A DNA stretch of 64,000 bases from Nitratireductor indicus C115 (GTDB lineage: Bacteria; Pseudomonadota; Alphaproteobacteria; Rhizobiales; Rhizobiaceae). The notes under the pieces were generated by a model. It was not told where the DNA came from. It worked only from the letters and a program-made list of their open reading frames with translations, and searched no databases. Below, piece by piece: positions 9,489 through 16,888 of this stretch. The DNA lies in NCBI RefSeq assembly GCF_000300515.1, contig NZ_AMSI01000018.1, forward strand, positions 1-64,000, read 5' to 3'. Each line of letters opens with the position of its first letter. Positions within the stretch are counted from its first letter, which is position 1. The position numbers were made by a program, and so were the translations under genes.

Positions 9489-9656
9489 ATGATTTCGTTT
9501 GTCAAGAAGACAGATATGCAGCCGATAGCCCCGCAGGTCGAAGACAATCGTTTCGAGCAGATCCGCAAGGCGGCTGCCGAACGTCACCGGAAGGCGGACA
9601 CCGACGGCACACGTCGCCGCGCCCGCCAGAAGGCCGAGGACAACCGGCTCATTTGA
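9489..9656 (+). CDS. 55-residue charged small protein
   Basis: A short frame encoding 55 residues (MISFVKKTDMQPIAPQVEDN...), mostly a single predicted amphipathic helix rich in Arg, Lys, Asp and Glu. AGGAAGGA ends about ten bases before the ATG, a strong ribosome-binding site. It is the last gene of the groESL-linked group, 67 bp after the membrane protein gene. Function unknown; composition suggests a coiled-coil or nucleic-acid contact. Confidence 0.55.
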   Translation: MISFVKKTDMQPIAPQVEDNRFEQIRKAAAERHRKADTDGTRRRARQKAEDNRLI

Positions 9657-9819
9657 GTTGTCGGAATTTTCGGGCTGAGCTCCCCAGTGGCATAACCTTC
9701 AACTTCACTCGCACAGCTCCCGATAGACAGAATACTTCCGGTGAGTTCGGCGCGGCAGAGAATCGCTCCATGCACCTTAAAGCAGGTATCCGACAGTGCC
9801 GTTCGTCATCGGAGGTGAA

Positions 9820-10255
9820 CCGATGGCCGAAGCCCCGTCAGAAGGCATCTCACCGACTCGGAAGTGGGTGGGGCAGTCGAAAGACTTGTGGAGCGCCGAC
9901 GCGCGATTGATGGGTGCACATCAGGGACGTTGGGGAAACCCGAGGTCAGCAGCCGGGAAAGCCTGCAAGGCCCGGATGCCGGAGTCCACACGGGGTAGAG
10001 TCGGCTCCTACAGCGGACAAGGGGCAGTTGGTGGAACTTGGGAACCCGCCCGCGTTGCCGTCCTTCCGGGGACGGTTGGCCGAAGCGACCGGCGAGCGCG
10101 CGAAGCGGGTGCGGAGCCTGCGTAGTGGTCCGAGGGCGGGAAAGCCGTCCACATGGCGAAGGCGGGCAAGCAGGGGATGGACGTCGATTGTCATTGGTGG
10201 AATCGGTCCGTAGTTCCGAAGAAACCGGTCCCAATTGTTCGTCGGCATGCATTAA
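9820..10255 (+). pseudogene. Candidate truncated group II intron (5' RNA and start of RT ORF)
   Basis: A GC-rich, strongly structured stretch without a convincing protein up to ~10150, with many short stems capped by GAAA/TTCC-type loops (GGGGAAACCC at ~9933, and CCGTCC/GGACGG around 10059-10076). Its style (agtccacacggggtagagtc, then gtccgagggcgggaaagccg) matches my memory of the 5' domain of proteobacterial group II introns. From 10153 a frame reads MAKAGKQGMDVDCHWWNRSV and continues VPKKPV, resembling the GMDV...VP.KP N-terminus of intron reverse transcriptases. No RT domain or domain V follows, so I regard it as a degraded fragment. Not verified by structure search. Confidence 0.45.
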
Positions 10256-10342
10256 CCCCCAGACTGCCGCCTAGCGCTGACGACCGTCTTGGAATTTCAG
10301 CGCAGCCCCATCGGAAGCAGTCTGTTTAGCAAAGTGCTGGAG

Positions 10343-10486
10343 TCATGCCGCAGGAGAGCAAGCCAACCACGCGGTCTCAGCAGCGGGTAGGTCGACAACA
10401 GGATCACCGGGATTGAGCTGACGATAGAGGACCAGAACACCGGGCAAGTCGGTGGGCGTCGCAGGACGGATTTCAGGTTTAGTCAT
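10343..10486 (-). pseudogene. GNAT acetyltransferase N-terminal fragment
   Basis: A 47-codon frame beginning MTKPEIRPATPTDLPGVLVL, then YRQLNPGDPVVDLPAAETAW, the typical start of a GNAT N-acetyltransferase (first beta strand and helix, ~150 residues when complete). It stops early; a one-base shift after AWLA gives LLRHDSS before a further stop, which looks like a frameshift in a decaying gene. The acetyl-CoA-binding motif is absent. It lies between the intron-like remnant and the Fic gene, consistent with a graveyard of inserted DNA. Confidence 0.6.
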
Positions 10487-10520
10487 GCGTCAGACCCGTT
10501 ACATGGAGGTCCGGTCAAGT

Positions 10521-11723
10521 CTACCTCTCCTGCGGCATTCCGTTCGACGAGGGAAGCGGATCGGTGCCCTCACTTAAAATTCCCAGATAGCGCCGGTAGC
10601 CGAACACACGACCTCGCTTGCGTCCGGTCACCTCTTCGACGATGCCGAGCCGCTCGAGATCGGCGAGGGCGGCGTTGACAGTCGGCATGGAGAGTCCCGT
10701 CTGCTTGACGAGTTGCCCGGCCGCAAGAAACGGATGCTGCTGAAGAAGCTCGTGGACACGCAGCGCCGATCCAGCGCGGTCGCTTTGAGCCGTGATCCGG
10801 TCGCGATCTGTCTTGAACAGGTCGACAATACGCGTTGCAGCGTCAAAGGCCTGGTTTGCGGTCTCTGCGACGCCATCGAGGAAGAACTCGAGCCAGGGTT
10901 CCCACGCGCCTCGCTCGCGCACCTCCTGCAGGAGGCGATAGTAGTCGGCCCGATGCGTCTTCAGATAGAGGCTGAGATACAGGAGTGGCCGCCGCAGCAC
11001 TCCATTGACGCACAGGTACAGCGTCACCAGCAGGCGCCCGATACGGCCATTGCCGTCGAGGAATGGGTGGATCGTCTCGAACTGCACATGGAGCAGACCA
11101 GCCTTGATGACTGCTGGCAGCCGCGATTGATCCTCGTGCATAAAGGCCTCGAAGGCGGCGAGGCAAGCGTCGAGTTCGGTCACCGGCGGCGGGACGAATA
11201 GCGCATTGCCTGGGCGGGTGCCACCGATCCAGTTCTGAGAACGCCGGAACTCGCCGGGGCTCTTCGTACCGCCGCGGCCACTCTCGAGAAGACGGGCATG
11301 CATCTCGCAGATAAGCCTAAGTGAGAGCGGCAGTTCCTTCAGCCGCTCCAGACCGTACATCATCGCGTCGACGTAGTTCGAGACTTCGCGGATATCATCG
11401 ATCGGCTGGCCGAATTGCGCTTCCGTCTCGAACCGGAGGAGGTCCGCGAGGGTCGACTGTGTGCCTTCGATCTGCGAGGAAAGCACCGCCTCCTTGCGCA
11501 CGTACATGTAGAGGAAGAGCTCCTGGCGCGGCAGGAGGGTCGTGATGCCGTCGAGGCGGCCGAGCGCCCGCTCGGCGAGGCTGAGGTGCGGCAAGAGGGA
11601 CAGGATGCCGATCGGCGGCTGCGGTGGAAGAGATGGCGGCACGAAGGCGCGGACGATCTCACACCCAACGGGCGTTTCGATGAAGCGGCCAAGGCGCGAA
11701 TCGGCATTGGGAATATCAGCCAT
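10521..11723 (-). CDS. Fic family protein (adenylyltransferase-type), class II
   Basis: A 400-residue protein. The N-terminal Fic_N region carries the inhibitory helix motif S82-SQIE86-G87 ([S/T]xxxE[G/N]), which blocks ATP until relieved. The catalytic Fic motif is intact at 219-230 (HPFLDGNGRIGR). A winged-helix domain follows at ~330-385 (AGQLVKQTGLSMPTVNAALA). Such Fic-wHTH proteins AMPylate targets and may bind their own promoter. The gene is isolated on the minus strand in the accessory region; the upstream TTAATTA repeats may be its operator. Target unknown. Confidence 0.88.
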   Translation of the reverse strand: MADIPNADSRLGRFIETPVGCEIVRAFVPPSLPPQPPIGILSLLPHLSLAERALGRLDGITTLLPRQELFLYMYVRKEAVLSSQIEGTQSTLADLLRFETEAQFGQPIDDIREVSNYVDAMMYGLERLKELPLSLRLICEMHARLLESGRGGTKSPGEFRRSQNWIGGTRPGNALFVPPPVTELDACLAAFEAFMHEDQSRLPAVIKAGLLHVQFETIHPFLDGNGRIGRLLVTLYLCVNGVLRRPLLYLSLYLKTHRADYYRLLQEVRERGAWEPWLEFFLDGVAETANQAFDAATRIVDLFKTDRDRITAQSDRAGSALRVHELLQQHPFLAAGQLVKQTGLSMPTVNAALADLERLGIVEEVTGRKRGRVFGYRRYLGILSEGTDPLPSSNGMPQER

Positions 11724-11746
11724 CCAAAGATTATGGACGGCGCGCG

Positions 11747-11777
11747 TTAATTAAGCAATCAGCTCTTGGATTAATTA
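11747..11777 (-). promoter_or_regulatory. Inverted TTAATTA repeats upstream of the Fic gene
   Basis: TTAATTAA at 11747-11754 and TTAATTA at 11771-11777 face each other with outer GCG on each side, 24-54 bp upstream of the Fic start. The arrangement suits binding of a dimeric wHTH protein, possibly the Fic protein itself. This is inference from symmetry alone. Confidence 0.35.
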
Positions 11778-12038
11778 GCGTCTGTGCTAAGGTAAGCACG
11801 CTTAAACAGCGGAGCAGTATTGATGTTAGGAGCGGTTAGGAAGGCGCACAGGATGGGGCGGAATGTGCAGCTTGCATCGCCGTCTGCCTGCTCAAAGCGG
11901 GAACCTGTAGCGCACGATTGTCTCCCCATAAGACAGCTGACCGGCCACGTCGATGCTGCGCCGCACACAAAACGAAATGGCTCCAACTGCTTCCCCCCTG
12001 CTTCCCCGCGTTCGCGGATAACGCCGGGGAAGCAGAAA
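11778..12038. other. Gene-free stretch between Fic promoter and tRNA terminator
   Basis: No convincing gene. It holds a small inverted repeat GTGCT/AGCAC near 11784-11799 and a stem of TGCTTCCCC (11999-12007) with GGGGAAGCA (12026-12034). Frames crossing the tRNA here lack codon bias. As sequence just downstream of a tRNA 3' end it is where an attachment-site remnant would be expected, but I found no duplicate of the tRNA end in the window. Confidence 0.4.
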
Positions 12039-12054
12039 ACGCCCTTGAGGGCGT
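12039..12054 (-). terminator. Terminator of tRNA-Gly transcript
   Basis: Stem ACGCCC (12039-12044) and GGGCGT (12049-12054) with a TTGA loop; read on the minus strand it is followed by TTTTC. It lies 32 bp beyond the tRNA 3' end. Confidence 0.7.
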
Positions 12055-12085
12055 CTGCTAAGTTCTTGTTTCTCTTTGATAAAAC

Positions 12086-12160
12086 TGGAGCGGGCGAAGG
12101 GATTCGAACCCTCGACCCCAACCTTGGCAAGGTTGTGCTCTACCCCTGAGCTACGCCCGC
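12086..12160 (-). tRNA. tRNA-Gly (anticodon GCC)
   Basis: A 75-nt cloverleaf with encoded CCA. The acceptor GCGGGCG pairs with CGCCCGC, with discriminator T before CCA. The D-arm is TAGCTCAGGGGTAGAGC, the anticodon arm CAACCTTGCCAAGGTTG with anticodon GCC, and the T-arm GAGGGTTCGAATCCCTT. tRNA-Gly genes are frequent integration sites for genomic islands; the accessory region lies on its 3' side. Confidence 0.97.
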
Positions 12161-12384
12161 TCACTATGTCGCTGCCGACGGCGCGCTTATAGTCTGATCT
12201 CGCTGGCAATTGCAACAGGAAAACGACAGGTCGGCGAGACCTTTTTTCAAGGTCGCTTCCGCCTGTGGGAAACCGCGCCTGCGACCTTCTCCCGAAAGCG
12301 CTCGGGAACGGCGGGCTTGCAAGTTGGGGGTGCGGTTCGTTACAGCCATTGCGACGACGAACAGTTTGCCGGAGGCCGCCCGCC

Positions 12385-12882
12385 GTGCCGAAAACGCCTG
12401 AAGAATTGCTCGACTTTCTCAAGTCGCTCGGGATCGAGACGAAGACGCGCCGTCATGCGCCGCTTTTTACCGTGGCCGATTCGCAATCCCTGAGAGGGGA
12501 GATCGCCGGCGGCCACACGAAGAACCTTTTCCTCAAGGACAAGAAGGATAATTTCTTTCTGGTCACCGTGGACGAGGATGCCACAGTCGATCTCAAGACG
12601 ATTCATCACAAGATCGGTGCGTCGGGGCGGGTTTCCTTCGGTAAGCCGGAAGCGCTGATGGAACTGCTGGGGGTCGCGCCGGGCTCGGTCACGGTGTTCG
12701 GAGCGATCAACGATGTGCAGGGGCGGGTCAAGGTGGTTCTCGATGAGAGCCTGATGGAGAACGACATCATCAACGGGCACCCGCTGACAAACGAGGCGAC
12801 GACCTCCATCGGGCGGGGAGACCTCCTGTGTTTTCTTTCCGAAACGCACCATGAGCCGCTCGTCTTGAAAGTCGCGGAGTGA
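12385..12882 (+). CDS. Prolyl-tRNA editing (YbaK/ProX-type) deacylase
   Basis: A 165-residue single-domain protein of the YbaK/ProX family, which clears mischarged Ala-tRNA(Pro) in trans. Recognisable segments are GGHTKNLFLKDKKDNFFLVT and FGAINDVQGRVKVVLDESLM. The start is a GTG at 12385 preceded by GGAGG at 12371-12375; the frame upstream lacks homology. The gene stands alone, 225 bp from the tRNA gene. Specificity for Ala versus Cys cannot be fixed by eye; the ProXp-ala type is most likely in alphaproteobacteria. Confidence 0.85.
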   Translation: MPKTPEELLDFLKSLGIETKTRRHAPLFTVADSQSLRGEIAGGHTKNLFLKDKKDNFFLVTVDEDATVDLKTIHHKIGASGRVSFGKPEALMELLGVAPGSVTVFGAINDVQGRVKVVLDESLMENDIINGHPLTNEATTSIGRGDLLCFLSETHHEPLVLKVAE

Positions 12883-12986
12883 TCGCCACATTGGTGGCGA
12901 AATATGCAAAACTCGGGTCTCTTAAAAAACCAGGCCCCTGGGTATGAGACAAGCCGGCGCGGCAGCCGGGCAAGGAAGGGACGATA

Positions 12987-14012
12987 ATGGCCAGCAACGA
13001 CAACCCGTATGACAAGTCCGGCGGCTACGATATGGGTGGGGCGCAATACACCACCAATGTCGGTTTCAGCGGGGGGCAGGACGCCGCGCCGAAACCTGCC
13101 GGCGGCTTCACCCTGTCGGATGCGCCGGAGCCTGCTGCGGGCGAACTCATCAAGGACACCACGACGGCCGGTTTTGCAGCCGACGTGATCGAAGAGTCGC
13201 GGCGCCAGCCGGTGCTCGTCGATTTCTGGGCGCCGTGGTGCGGCCCATGCCGCCAGCTCGGCCCGATCATCGAGAAGGTGGTGCGTGAGGCGCGCGGCAA
13301 GGTAAAGCTCGTCAAGATGAACATCGATGAGCACCCGGCCGTGGCCGGCCAGCTTGGCGTGCAGTCCATTCCGGCGGTTTTCGCCTTCAAGGACGGTCGC
13401 CCGGTCGATGGCTTCATGGGGGCTCTTCCCGAGAGTCAGGTGAAGGCGTTCATCGACAAGCTGGGTGCCGGTTCGGCGCAAGGAACCGAGATCGAGGATG
13501 CGCTTGCCGCCGCTGCGGAGGCTCTTGAAGCCGGCGACCAGCAAATGGCCGCGCAGATTTATTCAGCGGTGCTCCAGCGCGAACCGGAAAATGTCGATGC
13601 GCTCGCAGGGCTTGCGGGGCTCCTTTATGAAGCGGGCCAGGAAGAAGAGGCGAGCGAGCTTCTTTCACAGGTCCCTGCGGATAAGGCCAATGCGGCGCCG
13701 GTGGCAGCGCTGAAGGCCAAGATGGCGCTTGCCGAGCAGGTTGCAGGGTTGGGCGATGCGGCCGCATTCGAGGCCCGTCTTGCCGCAGATCCGGCCGACC
13801 ATCAGGCGCGGTTCGATCTTGCGCTTCTGCAGAATGCGAAGGGCGACCGGGCGGGTGCTGCGGAGAACCTGCTTGCCATCGTGCGGGCAGACCGCGACTG
13901 GCAGGAGGATGGCGCCCGTGGCCAGCTGATCAAGTTTTTCGAGGCCTGGGGGCCGACGGATCCGGCAACTCTGTCGGCGCGCCGGAAACTCTCTTCCCTC
14001 CTGTTCTCGTAA
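12987..14012 (+). CDS. CnoX/YbbN-like thioredoxin-TPR co-chaperone
   Basis: A 341-residue protein. A ~45-residue flexible N-terminus leads into a thioredoxin domain (~60-165) with redox motif W84-CGPC88 and the cis-Pro region QSIPAVFAF, then TPR-like repeats (~170-340; LAAAAEALEAGDQQMAAQIY, LAGLAGLLYEAGQEEEASEL). This matches YbbN/CnoX, a chaperedoxin that holds clients and hands them to GroEL or DnaK. Unlike E. coli CnoX (SXXC-type), both active cysteines are kept, so oxidoreductase activity is plausible. The start is preceded by GGAAGGGA. Confidence 0.88.
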   Translation: MASNDNPYDKSGGYDMGGAQYTTNVGFSGGQDAAPKPAGGFTLSDAPEPAAGELIKDTTTAGFAADVIEESRRQPVLVDFWAPWCGPCRQLGPIIEKVVREARGKVKLVKMNIDEHPAVAGQLGVQSIPAVFAFKDGRPVDGFMGALPESQVKAFIDKLGAGSAQGTEIEDALAAAAEALEAGDQQMAAQIYSAVLQREPENVDALAGLAGLLYEAGQEEEASELLSQVPADKANAAPVAALKAKMALAEQVAGLGDAAAFEARLAADPADHQARFDLALLQNAKGDRAGAAENLLAIVRADRDWQEDGARGQLIKFFEAWGPTDPATLSARRKLSSLLFS

Positions 14013-14078
14013 AGCCGCGGCTTATTTGCCTATCGGCAAATACGCTCCAGATAAGGGAGTAGAAACGGGAGACGTCGA

Positions 14079-14753
14079 GTGAAGGCAGGCAATCATTCCT
14101 ATCGCCGGGCGACCGACATTGACACTGTCATTCCCGTGTTTCCGCTTTCGGCGGCGTTGTTGTTGCCGGGCGGGCATCTTCCGCTCAACGTCTTCGAGCC
14201 GCGCTATCTGGCGATGACCGACCGCGCGCTGGCTGGCTCTCGCCTGATCGGCATGATCCAGCCGCGCCTCGATGGAGCAATCCGCGCCGATGGCGAGCCG
14301 GAGCTCTGTCAGGTGGGGTGTGTCGGCAGGCTCTCTTCCGTATCGGAAACAGGCGATGGGCGTTATCTCGTCACCTTGAACGGCATATGCCGTTTCCGGG
14401 TGATCGAGGAAATCGCCGTGAAAACGCCCTTCCGCCAATGCCGGATCGTTCCCTTCGAGAGCGACCTGCACGAGAATGAAGACGATGAAGAGGCGATCGA
14501 CCGGGGCGCTCTCTTACGGGCGTTCCGTGCCTATCTCGACGCCAACAATCTCGAAGCCGATTGGGACAGCGTGAACCAGGCCGAGAATGCGAGTCTCGTC
14601 AATGCGCTCTCCATGATGGTGCCTTACGGTGCGGCGGAAAAGCAGGCTCTTCTGGAAGCCCCTGACCTGAAAACGCGCGCGGATACGCTGATCGCCATCA
14701 CCGAAATCGTTTTGGCGCAGGGGCGCCACGGTTCCGGTCGCCAGTTGCAGTGA
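14079..14753 (+). CDS. Lon substrate-binding (LonN) domain protein
   Basis: A 224-residue protein made only of the Lon N-terminal domain (PVFPLSAALLLPGGHLPLNV, then FEPRYLAM), with no ATPase or protease domain. Family members are widespread and probably act as adaptors or unfolded-protein binders. The start is GTG at 14079 with GGGAG at 14067-14071. It sits between the CnoX-like gene and the Trm112-like gene on the same strand, the usual order in rhizobia, so a protein quality-control link is plausible. Confidence 0.88.
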   Translation: MKAGNHSYRRATDIDTVIPVFPLSAALLLPGGHLPLNVFEPRYLAMTDRALAGSRLIGMIQPRLDGAIRADGEPELCQVGCVGRLSSVSETGDGRYLVTLNGICRFRVIEEIAVKTPFRQCRIVPFESDLHENEDDEEAIDRGALLRAFRAYLDANNLEADWDSVNQAENASLVNALSMMVPYGAAEKQALLEAPDLKTRADTLIAITEIVLAQGRHGSGRQLQ

Positions 14754-14777
14754 ACCGGCATCGAGGCGGAGCAAGCC

Positions 14778-14987
14778 ATGACGCAGACACTTGAAAACCC
14801 GATCGATCCCAAATTGCTCGAACTTCTCGTGTGTCCGCTTACCAAGGGGCCGCTGGTCTGGGATGGGGGAACGGGTGAGCTTCTTTCGAAAAGCGCAAAG
14901 CTTGCCTATCCGGTGCGCGACGGCATTCCCATTCTCCTTCCCTCCGAAGCGCGCTCTCTCGATCCCGAGCGCGCTTCACGGGGCTGA
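14778..14987 (+). CDS. Trm112/UPF0434 family protein
   Basis: A 69-residue protein with [15 protein letters not shown] and [18 protein letters not shown], the hallmarks of the Trm112-like UPF0434 (YcaR) family. Only one Cys is kept in the N-terminal CP motif, so it is not a full zinc ribbon. Eukaryotic Trm112 activates methyltransferases; the bacterial role is not settled. It lies 24 bp behind the LonN-domain gene. Confidence 0.88.
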   Translation: MTQTLENPIDPKLLELLVCPLTKGPLVWDGGTGELLSKSAKLAYPVRDGIPILLPSEARSLDPERASRG

Positions 14988-15033
14988 AGGCCGGTGCTCT
15001 TGCAGTCAGAGCTGTATATCTGACAGCAGCGCT

Positions 15034-15957
15034 CTATTCGCGAAAGCTCTCCTTGGGACCTGCCGCACGGCGTGATCCGCGCAGGCTCGGCAGAGCAAGC
15101 ATGATCAGCACGAACAGGCCGGTCGCCAGTTTCAGGTCGGGTGGGGGCATGCCTGCAGCAAGACATAGCGAAACCAGCTGATAGTAGACAATGGCGCCGA
15201 CGAAGGGCGCCAGAAGCTGGCGCCATACCTTTTCCTTGCCGACGATCGCTTCGCCGATCATCAGGGCCGCAAGGCCGTTGATAAGGATGCCAAGGCCCAT
15301 ATTCACGTCGGCGAAACCCTGCGATTGCACCATTAGCGCGCCGCTCAGCGCTGAAAAGGCACCGGCAAGGCCTATGCCGCCGATAGTGGCCGCCCAGACA
15401 TTGATGCCTTGCGCTTCGGCCATCACCGGATTGGAGCCGACGGCGCGCACGGCGGTGCCCTTCTCCGTCTTGAAGAAGAAGTTGAGGAGGGCGAAAACGA
15501 CAAGGGTCAGGAAGCCGGCTGCCACGATCTTGGCCACTGGAAAGCCAGGCTGTGCGAAAGGCACCCAGTCGAAGACCGTGGTGGATCCGAAGACCGACAG
15601 GTTGGAGCGGCCCATGATGCGCAGGTTGATGCTGTAGAGCATCGTCATGACAAGGATGCCGGCAAGCAGCGTGTGGATGCGGAACCGCAAGTGAATGAAG
15701 GCCGTGGAGCATCCGGCGACGAAGCCCGTGGCAAGCGCAAGCGCTATTGCAATGAGCGGCGAGAACCCGGCGGCCATGGCGACGCCGCACACGCAACCGC
15801 CGAGCGGAAAAGCGCCCTCGCTGGTCAGGTCGGGAAAGCTCAGCATGCGAAACGGGATCATGATGCCCGCCACCACGAAGCCGAGGATGAGGCTCTGGGC
15901 AAGCGTGACGGGAATGAGCGAGAGGAAGCTCGACAGGGTCGTTTGAATGAAATCCAT
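15034..15957 (-). CDS. ABC transporter permease, TrpXYZ-type
   Basis: A 307-residue polytopic membrane protein with about eight to nine hydrophobic segments and a BPD_transp_2-type core (GSNPVMAEAQGINV, ALSGALMVQSQGFADVNMG). It is the permease partner of the ATPase and binding protein immediately upstream on the same strand (3 bp gap). Such three-gene sets are annotated as putative tryptophan/tyrosine importers on the basis of the binding-protein family, so the substrate is a guess. Confidence 0.87.
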   Translation of the reverse strand: MDFIQTTLSSFLSLIPVTLAQSLILGFVVAGIMIPFRMLSFPDLTSEGAFPLGGCVCGVAMAAGFSPLIAIALALATGFVAGCSTAFIHLRFRIHTLLAGILVMTMLYSINLRIMGRSNLSVFGSTTVFDWVPFAQPGFPVAKIVAAGFLTLVVFALLNFFFKTEKGTAVRAVGSNPVMAEAQGINVWAATIGGIGLAGAFSALSGALMVQSQGFADVNMGLGILINGLAALMIGEAIVGKEKVWRQLLAPFVGAIVYYQLVSLCLAAGMPPPDLKLATGLFVLIMLALPSLRGSRRAAGPKESFRE

Positions 15958-15960
15958 GGG

Positions 15961-16740
15961 TCAGCTCGCCAGCATCATGCGATCGGTCTTGGTGGAGAAA
16001 TGACCGATCAGATCGGGCACCGTCACGCGGCTCTTCTCCTCTCCGCCGATTTCAAGGCGGACCTGGCCGGCATCGAGCATCACGACGCGGTTTCCGTAGT
16101 CGACGGCATGCTGCATGTTGTGGGTTACCATGAGGGTGGTGAGCTTCAGCGCATCGACCGCACGCACGGTGGCGTTCATGACGATCTCGGCGGTGCGTGG
16201 ATCGAGTGCGGCGGTGTGCTCGTCAAGCAGGAGAAGATCGGGCGAGCCTCCGACCGCCATAACCAGCGACAGCGATTGCCGCTGGCCGCCGGAAAGAAGA
16301 TCGACGCGGGTGTTGAGGCGGTCTTCGAGGCCGAGGCCGAGCATGGCGAGCCGTTCGCGGTAATCGGAGAGGCGCCTTGCATTGAGGCCAGGCCGCAGTG
16401 TGTGCGGCTTACCGCGCAGTTCTGCCAGAAGCATGTTTTCGGCGACAGTCATGCTCGATGCGGTTCCGAGCATGGGGTCCTGGAAGACGCGGGCGATGTG
16501 GACGGCGCGCTTGTGGACGGGCTTTTCGGTGATGTCGTCACCATTGATGACGATGTTGCCCGAATCAAGTTTCAGCGCACCCGAGATGGCGTTGAGCATG
16601 CTGCTCTTGCCGGCTCCGTTGGAACCGATGACGACAGCGAAATCGCCATTCCCAAGCTTGAGATTCAGCCCGTTCAGGGCGATTTTCTCGTCCGGCTGGC
16701 CTTTGTAGAAAATCTTGCGCGCCGCGCGGATTTCCAGCAC
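15961..16740 (-). CDS. ABC transporter ATP-binding protein, TrpXYZ-type
   Basis: An ABC ATPase of 259 residues with the start I prefer. Walker A is GSNGAGKSS, the signature LSGGQRQSLSL, Walker B LLLLDEH followed by TAALDPRTAE, and the switch His is in VTHNM. I chose GTG at 16740 because cctccc at 16746-16751 is an ideal ribosome-binding site on the minus strand; an in-frame ATG at 16794 has none. It energises the adjacent permease. Confidence 0.9.
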   Translation of the reverse strand: MLEIRAARKIFYKGQPDEKIALNGLNLKLGNGDFAVVIGSNGAGKSSMLNAISGALKLDSGNIVINGDDITEKPVHKRAVHIARVFQDPMLGTASSMTVAENMLLAELRGKPHTLRPGLNARRLSDYRERLAMLGLGLEDRLNTRVDLLSGGQRQSLSLVMAVGGSPDLLLLDEHTAALDPRTAEIVMNATVRAVDALKLTTLMVTHNMQHAVDYGNRVVMLDAGQVRLEIGGEEKSRVTVPDLIGHFSTKTDRMMLAS

Positions 16741-16888
16741 CGGCACCTCCCTGTCATTGTTTCTTGCGAGCGGCTTGCGAGGGGCCGCATGCAATCAGAA
16801 AAACACGAAGGGCCGGCTCTTGAAAGCCCGGCCCGAGTTCAAGTGAAAGCGGATGCTTTTTAAGCCCCGCTTTCGTGTGCGGCTTCGC

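Noticed and set aside
9796-10125. A 109-codon frame with a GGAGG site (MPFVIGGEPMAEAPSEG...)
   Set aside because: The sequence reads better as structured intron-like RNA; the predicted protein is low in hydrophobic residues and lacks a fold.
11820-12149. A 109-codon plus-strand frame through the tRNA-Gly gene
   Set aside because: It reads through the tRNA antisense strand, a frequent source of spurious proteins, and has no family features.
12500-14990. Unusual fusion or system in the Ala-tRNA(Pro) deacylase, CnoX, LonN, Trm112 stretch
   Set aside because: All four are full length and in an ordinary rhizobial arrangement.
15961-16794. Longer start for the TrpXYZ ATPase at 16794
   Set aside because: No ribosome-binding site there, whereas GTG 16740 has a near-perfect one five bases upstream and starts at the conserved domain.
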